Source: Priapulus caudatus
Taxonomy: Eukaryota > Priapulida > Priapulimorpha > Priapulimorphida > Priapulidae
Direction of reading: 5' to 3'
Assembly (NCBI RefSeq): GCF_000485595.1
Contig: NW_014577534.1
Span: 197,808-225,307, forward strand
DNA: 27,500 nt
Positions within the stretch are counted from its first letter, which is position 1. Every line of letters starts with the position of its first letter. Made by a program: the position numbers and the translations under genes. Positions 21,451 through 27,500 of the stretch are shown here, piece after piece. Under the pieces are notes generated by a model. That model had not been told where the DNA came from and ran no database searches. It saw only the letters and a program-made list of their open reading frames with translations.

Positions 21451-22107
21451 TATTAAGAGAACTATTTCTTGCGGTGTTTTTTACAGGGTACTTTGTTTGT
21501 AGACGTATATACACATCGTGTAGGTTAAACAGTGAGCAATGTAGCCCAACGTTAGCAGTCAGTGCTCTATCTTGTATCTAATGCAAGACATGCTATGGAT
21601 AATTAGCAATCCTAGCTCATCTTCGATTATTTTAGCAACCAAGCCGACACTCCTTCACCCAGTCGCAATAATTTGTTTGACAAAACGGATCACTGTTATG
21701 GCTGACCTTTTTCATGTTTATGAATCGAAACTAAATTTAGCCACACGATGGCCACCTGCCAGGATGCTTATTTTCTAAACAGATCACCATGCAGTAGGGC
21801 CTATTCAGTTTTCATTCGCGTTATGAAAATTAGGCCAAAGGCCACCCGGTATCTATTTGTTTGTCTTGCAGCTGAATCATTTTACTGAAAGCTGCAATAT
21901 TTGGGCAGCGACACGGAAATGAAAGTTGTCCTTTCGGTGATGAAGTGAGTCCTTTTCAATTCGTTCCAGTTTTCTTCGCGGCGCAGTCGAACCCGATCTG
22001 TATTCACTTGCTCAAATGTTTTGACAGTTCAGCGAGTGTTTTTATAAACAGTGTCAACTACGTGTCTGCACAGGCACAGTATAACGCCACTGAGGTATAA
22101 AAAGCCA

Positions 22108-22559
22108 CACACATCTGCGCACACGCATGCACCCGCACACACACGCACACATACACACATATACGCACGTACACGCCGCGCACACACACGCACACACGCA
22201 CACATACATACATACGCACGCACACGCATGCACGCGCACACACACGCACACATACATACGCACGCACACGCGCGCACACACGCACACATACACACACAGA
22301 CACACACATACGCACGCACACACGCGCGCGCACACACACGCCCACATACACACACACATACGCACGCACACGCACGAACACACACGTGCACACACACGCA
22401 CACATACACACACATACGCACGCACACGCATGCACGCGCATACACACGCACACATACACACACATATGCACGCACGCGCATGCGCAGCCACGTGCACAGA
22501 CGCACACACGCACACGTGCGCGCACACACACACACGCACGCGCACTCACACATGCGCAC
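22108..22559. repeat. CA-based VNTR with a higher-order unit of about 50 bp
   Basis: The whole 450 bases is CA/CG-type repeat, but a longer unit is visible. CGC(A/C)CACATACA starts near 22144, 22197, 22245, 22281, 22339, 22397 and 22447, each followed by ATACGCACGCACACGC and then a CGCGC-rich tail. Spacing is 36-58 bases. The His/Thr ORFs on + (up to 198 residues) and Cys/Val ORFs on - are repeat artefacts. Confidence 0.85.
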
Positions 22560-22627
22560 GTACTCTCTCTCTTCCTCTCCTGCGCGTGGAACTCCCTCTG
22601 ACCTTCGTTGGACCTTCTGCTTTCCGA

Positions 22628-22673
22628 GTGAACAGACGATTAAATAGACAGACGTGAAACAGACGATTAAATA
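22628..22673. repeat. Short tandem duplication, period about 27
   Basis: AACAGACGATTAAATA occurs at 22631-22646 and again at 22658-22673, each preceded by a GTG or GTGA. It lies between the VNTR and the (GA)n tract. Confidence 0.7.
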
Positions 22674-22860
22674 CGATTCATGATAAGGAAAGAATTATCT
22701 TTCCACCCGAACATGCGCTCTATAATTGAAATGGAAAAGCTCGTAGTCAAAGAGTGAAGCGTCGTGAAGGAGAAGACCTTAGCACCTAGGGTCGGGGAAG
22801 TATTATGTGTAAAACACGGTCATAGTCGGCGACATATTAAACCTCAGAGTGGTTACTTCT

Positions 22861-22864
22861 AGAG

Positions 22865-22932
<68 letters not shown>
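22861..22932. repeat. (GA)n microsatellite
   Basis: About 70 bases of AG dinucleotide with few interruptions, including more than 50 pure bases, 95 bases before the hAT MITE. Confidence 0.95.
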
Positions 22933-23018
22933 TTTATCGTGCGCTCTTACCCCTAAAAGTACCAAACTCGAAGTCGCTTCAAACTTTAATTAGCACCGTC
23001 TAGCTTAAGACAACGCTA

Positions 23019-23026
23019 GCTGGTTC
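23019..23026. repeat. Left target site duplication of the hAT MITE
   Basis: GCTGGTTC is identical to 23278-23285 and abuts the left terminal repeat exactly. Removing the element plus one copy would restore a continuous AGCTGGTTCC pre-insertion site. Confidence 0.88.
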
Positions 23027-23277
23027 CAAGGCCGTACGCAGAAAATGTTCTGTAGGGGGGCAAAGGTACTTCCCATGCCCCCTGTGCCCTAAAGTTTCGC
23101 AATTTCACATTTCTTTATTTAAAGTAATATTTCTTTGATGATTTAAGATAACCTTTTGTCACATTTCTATTTTATTTCTAAAAGTGTACAGTATTTGTCC
23201 CATTAAAAGGCATACTCTGAAAATGTCTAGGGGGGGGGGCAACTGCCCCTGCTGCCCCCCTGCTGCGTACGGCCCTG
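23027..23277. mobile_element. Non-autonomous hAT-superfamily element (MITE), 251 bp
   Basis: The left end reads CAAGGCCGTACGCAG and the reverse complement of the right end reads CAGGGCCGTACGCAG, a 14/15 match. The element is flanked by a perfect 8-bp duplication GCTGGTTC at 23019-23026 and 23278-23285. Eight-base target duplications and CAGGG-like termini are hallmarks of the hAT superfamily. Just inside each end are G-runs (near 23057 and 23230), and GGGGCAACTGCCCC-type dyads are present near the right end. The interior is AT-rich with no ORF, so it would need a transposase from elsewhere. The intact duplication and nearly matching ends suggest a fairly recent insertion into the K2P intron. 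The single mismatch in the left terminus (CAA for CAG) may be decay. Confidence 0.88.
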
Positions 23278-23285
23278 GCTGGTTC
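23278..23285. repeat. Right target site duplication of the hAT MITE
   Basis: GCTGGTTC directly follows the right terminal CTG of the element and matches the left copy in all eight bases. Confidence 0.88.
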
Positions 23286-24472
23286 CTAGACGTCTGGAAA
23301 ACGGGGCAATATTAGCAAAGCCCACAAGTCGTATGAGTAAATAAATCTGCAAGTTTTAACGACCTATAGTTCGCTTGATTGACAACGAAGGGCCTCATTG
23401 CGATTATAACGGAAACCGTTAAGAACAATTAGAATCGTATTTTCTGCGTGTGTTCAGCTGTTCTTGATATAGTAAAAACATAGTTTCGGAGCGCGCGGAA
23501 AGCGGAGTGGAAATATCGCTACAGGAAGCGCGAAGTCAACGCAATTTCTCTTCGTCTTTTTACACGAATCATAACGTTTGAGCAAAACATATCGGACTTG
23601 CTGTTCAAAACCGCTACCAAGAATCTCCGTATGACTATATTTCTCCAGCTCTGGCATTCTTCCGTCAATCCGTTATGACTGGCGCAGTCAACAGCTCACT
23701 AAAGACGTTGTTAATCCTTACTAGTAGAAACCGTTCCGCTATCGACTCAAAAAATAGACTCGTTTTTTCCTCGAAGTCATGCGGAAGTAGGTGGTTGCGC
23801 AGCGAACAGCTCTACAGGCGCGCGCAAATAGAGAACATATGCGTTGCTGCGTTACGGTTGCTCTAATACCACGGCGTGTGCCCGCACCGCGTCGGTGTGG
23901 TCCTCGCACGAACAAACTGCACGCTAAAAACGTCGGTGGGAGATTTTTGGTAACGAGCGCGTAGCATTAATGCATTTAAAGTCGAACTCGCGGGAAAAAC
24001 GCGGCGGAACGGCGCGGCCCGTGCGACAAAAAACCGCGAAATAATTCCGAGCGAAAAGCGACATATTCATCGAGTTACAAAATCATCGCGTTCGTTTTTA
24101 CTCCGCATCTCCAAAGAACACAGCAGAAATCACGCGAGCAGATGGGTGACGAAGCAACGCGCATATTATATCTTGTAATAATACGGTATATATGTAATAA
24201 TACGGCGCCAGATATGATAGGATTATCTCTATACCTTCTTCAGATTCCCGCATTACGTGAACGTGGGGTAGTGCGCTGTGACAACTCACCCACTAAATCT
24301 TCTTCTAATTAGCAACTATAAGAAACGCATCTCGACCGCTCGAAATAAGCGCGCGTAGCCGATCGTAGCTCATGTTCGTGCGTATGCTCATGCTCATGGC
24401 TTGCGTGGTACCTGGTGGTATGCTATGATTGATGAGTCATTGCGATTATATTATTACACCCCCCCCCCCTGC

Positions 24473-24490
24473 GCAAGTGACGTCACTTGC
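24473..24490. promoter_or_regulatory. 18-base perfect palindrome centred on a CRE
   Basis: GCAAGTGACGTCACTTGC is its own reverse complement and contains TGACGTCA, the consensus cAMP-response element bound by CREB/ATF bZIP dimers. A TGAGTCA (AP-1 consensus) lies 40 bases upstream at 24433-24439, and a run of 11 C (24459-24469) sits between them. This pairing suggests a bZIP-responsive intronic enhancer, but that is inference. Confidence 0.45.
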
Positions 24491-24704
24491 ACTATCCAGC
24501 ACCGGGAGGTATATGAAGGTGGAGGAATAAATTGGAAGCCCGCCGTATCGAGTGTTATAGTAGTGCGCTGCATGATACAATGTTTGTGTTATATATACGT
24601 CGGCACAGCGGTGAGATTGGCAACACGCATGAATTCCAGCCGCCATCGTGTTGGAAACAGCAGTAGTTTGAACGGTGTGAGCATGACCGGTCGCTGGCCC
24701 ACAG

Positions 24705-24732
24705 TGCCGGTGTTCAGTGCCGGTGTTCTGTG
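24705..24732 (+). repeat. Tandem 14-mer inside a short dyad
   Basis: CAGTGCCGGTGTT occurs twice in direct succession and is bracketed by CCCACAG and CTGTGGG, so the duplicated unit sits in the loop of a 7-bp stem. Confidence 0.5.
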
Positions 24733-25558
24733 GGTTCATAAAACTTTAAACGGGTACGTGCAAATACTCTCTCGCGCGCACTCGATGAGTATGACGAGCC
24801 AACCACGCTACGCCACCAATTTCATCTGTCTCGTTAGTTTCTTGATAAAGCGAACTCCGTCGGAAATCCCCGAACGAGATAGTCGTTAGAAACATTGAAT
24901 TTACTGTGGTTTTTTCATCCTCTACGCAGTCAGAAGATCGTATTTTGAATAGAAGAAAAATAAATGAATGATAATTAAATGATGCGAACACGTAACTACA
25001 AATGTACCGAAACGGAGTATGCAATTAATTATTGGGTCAACGAATGCGATCTTACGACTTCTGAAAAGATGCCGAGTAGCAAAAACAGTCAACAAAACTA
25101 ATTCGCTAACGGCCGCCAGCGTTTTTCACGAACCGGAATAAATGTTTATATCTGAAAATCGCGAGGCAAGCGCATACAGCTGGAAGGCATAAAGCGTGAA
25201 GACTTCTTACAATACCAGTAGCTGGCAAGTGCAACAGCGCGTGTTAACATAAACCGCACAGCCACCGTCTTCTCCTTCAGGTGCCGCGTCCACTAACCCT
25301 CCAGAGTTACGCCATCAAGGTCGTTAGTGTCAAGCGTGAATTCATCGGTCATTGCGGTCAATAAACTGTTGCTTCTGACGATAAGCAGGCGCGCGTCTGG
25401 TTCGAAGATACGGAATTAGCCCGCTCCGAATCGATACGATGGGATGTGGAATAATATTTAAAAAAATCCAAGTACACCGCAGGATTTCATTCGGTTTCGC
25501 GCGGATGCGATTCGTAGGGATGGATGCTCTGATATTTTATCGAAACATGTTCGGCTCA

Positions 25559-25602
25559 CCATAGATATACACAACGCATATTTGTGTTGTGTATATCTAT
25601 GG
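25559..25602. repeat. Perfect 17-bp inverted repeat with tiny loop
   Basis: CCATAGATATACACAAC at 25559-25575 pairs perfectly with 25586-25602. Inside, a G-T wobble and two more pairs leave a 4-base loop, so the whole 44 bases form one hairpin. Pairing stops abruptly at both outer edges. It lies in the K2P intron. It is too short for a typical animal pre-miRNA and is more like a foldback repeat or the product of a templated repair event. Confidence 0.7.
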
Positions 25603-25618
25603 GCTTACAAAAGCGTTT

Positions 25619-25654
25619 GTTAAAACTTTAAAGCTCTTGATCCGTGGTTTTAAC
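25619..25654. repeat. 8-bp inverted repeat next to the 25.56-kb hairpin
   Basis: GTTAAAAC at 25619-25626 and GTTTTAAC at 25647-25654 form a short stem with a 20-base loop, 16 bases after the stronger hairpin. On its own this is weak. Confidence 0.35.
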
Positions 25655-26582
25655 TGACTGTGTATGCTATCTTGACTTTTGTTTGGTTAATGATATTGCG
25701 TGTATGTTTACTGAATTCTAATAAGTTGTATATGTTTTTAATTATTCACAATAAAGCAAGCTGCATTTGCAATTTTACTTCATCGTGAGCAGCGCTCGGA
25801 TAATTTAAAAAGTCAAATGTTTTGTGGATACACTATCAAATCAAATATTCAGTTATGATTTTCGCGGGCAACTTAATTGAAACAAAACATTGCAGAAAGT
25901 TTACAATGATAACACGCGGCTATAACACTTCACTAGCGGACACTCTAATGTATATATTCACCAAATTTAAAGTACACTGCGATGAGATTGGAGTAATTTG
26001 AATTACACCTCGGGCGCTGGTAATGTCTACCAAACGCAAACATAGGTTATCGGCAATTAATTACGGTTATATGCAAACGGTGGTCGAGACCAAGACAGTA
26101 ACTCGCGACTGACGCATTTTTCTGCTGCATCGGAGTGATCGCAAGCGGAGGCACGGAGACAGTGGTGACGCGGCTATTTCTGGGCGAGGACATGTCGATA
26201 ATGCAGCCCCGCCTGCTACGCATGTACGGACGGACGACTGCCATGTCAGTTGTCAGCACCGCGGCCCAGCGGTGTCCGATCAGTGAGCCATCGAGGGGCA
26301 ATGGCACGGCAATGGCACCCACTTGAACTGTTCAACCTGTAAAACTATGAAGCAACATCTGTCGGCTCGTCGTACAAACAAACGGGCGGGTAATTCTTTT
26401 TACTTTTAATTGAAAGGTCTCTGGATATTTTACGGGCGATAAAAACCCGAGGTTTGCCGGAGCGATCATATGTGTGTAATGACGCTGTATGTTTTGAAAT
26501 ATTTTGAAATATTTTGTGGCTTTTCTAGAGGTTCTATATTGTAAGCGCATATAGGTTACTGTATGAGTTACAACGTGAACCC

Positions 26583-26815
26583 CCCCTCCCAACACACACT
26601 CTCCTGATTTCTTCATTTCTCTCTCATCTAACATTTTCTCTGCTGTGTTTTCCTCCCTTCCTCAACCCCTCTCTTTCTTCTCCTCTCTCCCTCTCCCCCT
26701 CTCTCTCTCCTCTCCCATCTCTCTTACCCCAACTCTCTTAATCTCTATAGTGTGAACGCGCTCTCTCTCTCTCTCTCTCGCTCACTCTCTTTCTCTCTCT
26801 CAAGTTTTCTCACTT
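26583..26815. repeat. CT-rich polypyrimidine tract
   Basis: About 230 bases of mainly C and T on the + strand, with TCTCTCTC runs near 26760-26779 and CCCTCTC blocks, interrupted once by a mixed segment near 26735-26760. Confidence 0.88.
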
Positions 26816-27459
26816 TTAGAAAGGAAATATTAACAGTGAGGCAACGTTCTGATTCTGAGCTGGTCGAAAATGCCATTTACAAACCCACACCGAATTACCG
26901 CAAACCATTGCGCGGTCAAACTTTTTAATTCCAGTGAAATATAAATTCACAACTACTCTCGAAATGAAAACGAGATGACGACTAGGACACACGACAGTGA
27001 TGAAAGTCGAATAGAAATCCCTCTAGAAATGATTAAATATATTGCAATTTTGCAAAAAAAACACCAAAAACAATCCAACTCTAGACGGTTCTCGAATTAA
27101 CACGGTGTATAATTGGCTATGGTTGTCGTTGAGCTTGGTAAAATGGAATTCAGTTAATGAAGATCGCTAGGGAGTTAACAGCGAACCCTCTTCCGCATAG
27201 CATCGGAATTTCAACGCAATTACAGCATTACTCGAGCCCAGATTTAGATAACAATTTACAAACCGCACGGCGAGCATGCTTGCTGGAATGTGAGTGCATG
27301 TGAGTGCAATCACAAACACATTAAATAGAACGAATTTATTTCCAGGGTACATTGCTATACGCACTTCACTTTTAGCCGTGGTTACGCCCTTTGTTGTGAA
27401 ATAGACTGTAATCTCACTAGAGTTTTTGAATAACAAACAAAAACATCGGTGTGCGGATG

Positions 27460-27500
27460 ATGCGTGCGTGCGTTCGTGTGTGCGTGCGTGCGTGCGTGCG
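27460..27500. repeat. (GCGT)n microsatellite cut by the right edge
   Basis: TGCG/GCGT tetranucleotides run to the last base. This is the same motif family as the tracts at 2841-3102 and 5449-5480, in the opposite orientation. Its full length is unknown. Confidence 0.9.

Larger units (their letters stand above)
17931..27500 (+). other. Putative first intron of the K2P gene (runs off the right edge)
   Basis: I looked at every TAC-GG/TAT-GG in the remaining + strand for an upstream AG-G-N that would restore Gly-Tyr-Gly, and for the conserved G-I-P-L stretch of TM2. I found neither. The intron is therefore taken to exceed 9.5 kb. It contains simple repeats, a hAT MITE (23027-23277) and palindromes, but no other exon I can recognise. 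A non-canonical or very short exon could have been missed. Confidence 0.65.
23286..27500. other. Right part of the intron, no exon recognised
   Basis: It holds the palindromes at 24473 and 25559, a CT-rich tract at 26583-26815 and a GCGT microsatellite at the right edge. A 162-residue + strand ORF at 24401-24889 is about as long as chance allows in a window of this size and shows no domain. Confidence 0.45.

Noticed and set aside
22029-22657. ORFs of up to 198 residues rich in His/Thr (+) or Cys/Val (-)
   Set aside because: They are open only because CA/CG dinucleotide repeats lack stop codons in several frames; all frames are open together and the composition is purely repeat-driven.
24401-24889. 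162-residue + strand ORF
   Set aside because: It is the longest ORF outside repeats apart from the K2P exon, but a length like this is expected about once by chance in a six-frame view of 27.5 kb; it has no domain, crosses a poly-C run, and has an open antisense frame.
26047-26322. Minus-strand ORF of 91 residues with a stretch resembling a short-chain dehydrogenase (M-R-S-R-R-G-C-I-I-D-M-S-S)
   Set aside because: The spacing to the upstream conserved Trp is about nine residues too short, there is no N-terminal nucleotide-binding Gly motif, and no Y-x-x-x-K follows. The + strand is also open.

Overview
The window looks like nuclear DNA of an invertebrate animal. The grounds are a split gene with a consensus GT donor, no bacterial-style gene packing, abundant CpG (not the CpG depletion seen in vertebrates), many long di- and tri-nucleotide microsatellites, and a hAT-type non-autonomous transposon. 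A protostome with large introns would fit, but nothing here identifies the species.

Only one protein-coding segment is convincing. It is the first coding exon (17429-17930, + strand) of a two-pore-domain (K2P/TWK-type) potassium channel. It encodes a cytosolic N-terminus, the first membrane helix, the extracellular cap region and the first pore helix. The exon stops inside the selectivity filter (T-T-I-G) at a perfect GTAAGT donor. I found no matching second exon (an acceptor followed by Y-G) before the right edge, so 17931-27500 is read as a first intron of more than 9.5 kb that leaves the window. The 17.4 kb to the left is upstream or intergenic DNA with no second gene I can support.

The rest is repeat-rich non-coding DNA. 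At 1.7-3.1 kb, two diverged GC-rich minisatellite arrays carry the same unit in opposite orientation around about 0.9 kb. At 5.3-5.9 kb and 8.9-9.4 kb, large (CA/GT)n arrays border a shared short motif, TCAGGAGTAAAT. At one locus that motif forms the two inverted ends of an 83-bp element. Palindromic hairpins lie at 9.87 and 25.56 kb. A triplet polypyrimidine tract lies at 11.9 kb, a heptamer array with a heat-shock-element-like palindrome at 12.26 kb, and CTCF-like motifs at 14.8 and 17.05 kb.

The intron holds a GACTAT-type repeat, CT/GA tracts, a VNTR of about 50 bp built from CA-type repeats (22.1-22.56 kb), an intact 251-bp hAT MITE with a perfect 8-bp target duplication (23.03-23.28 kb), and a CRE-type palindrome at 24.48 kb. 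I saw no tRNA, rRNA, CRISPR or viral gene. The best leads for something undescribed are the microsatellite-bound TCAGGAGT elements and the inverted minisatellite pair. Both are repeat-biology observations, not a new gene system.
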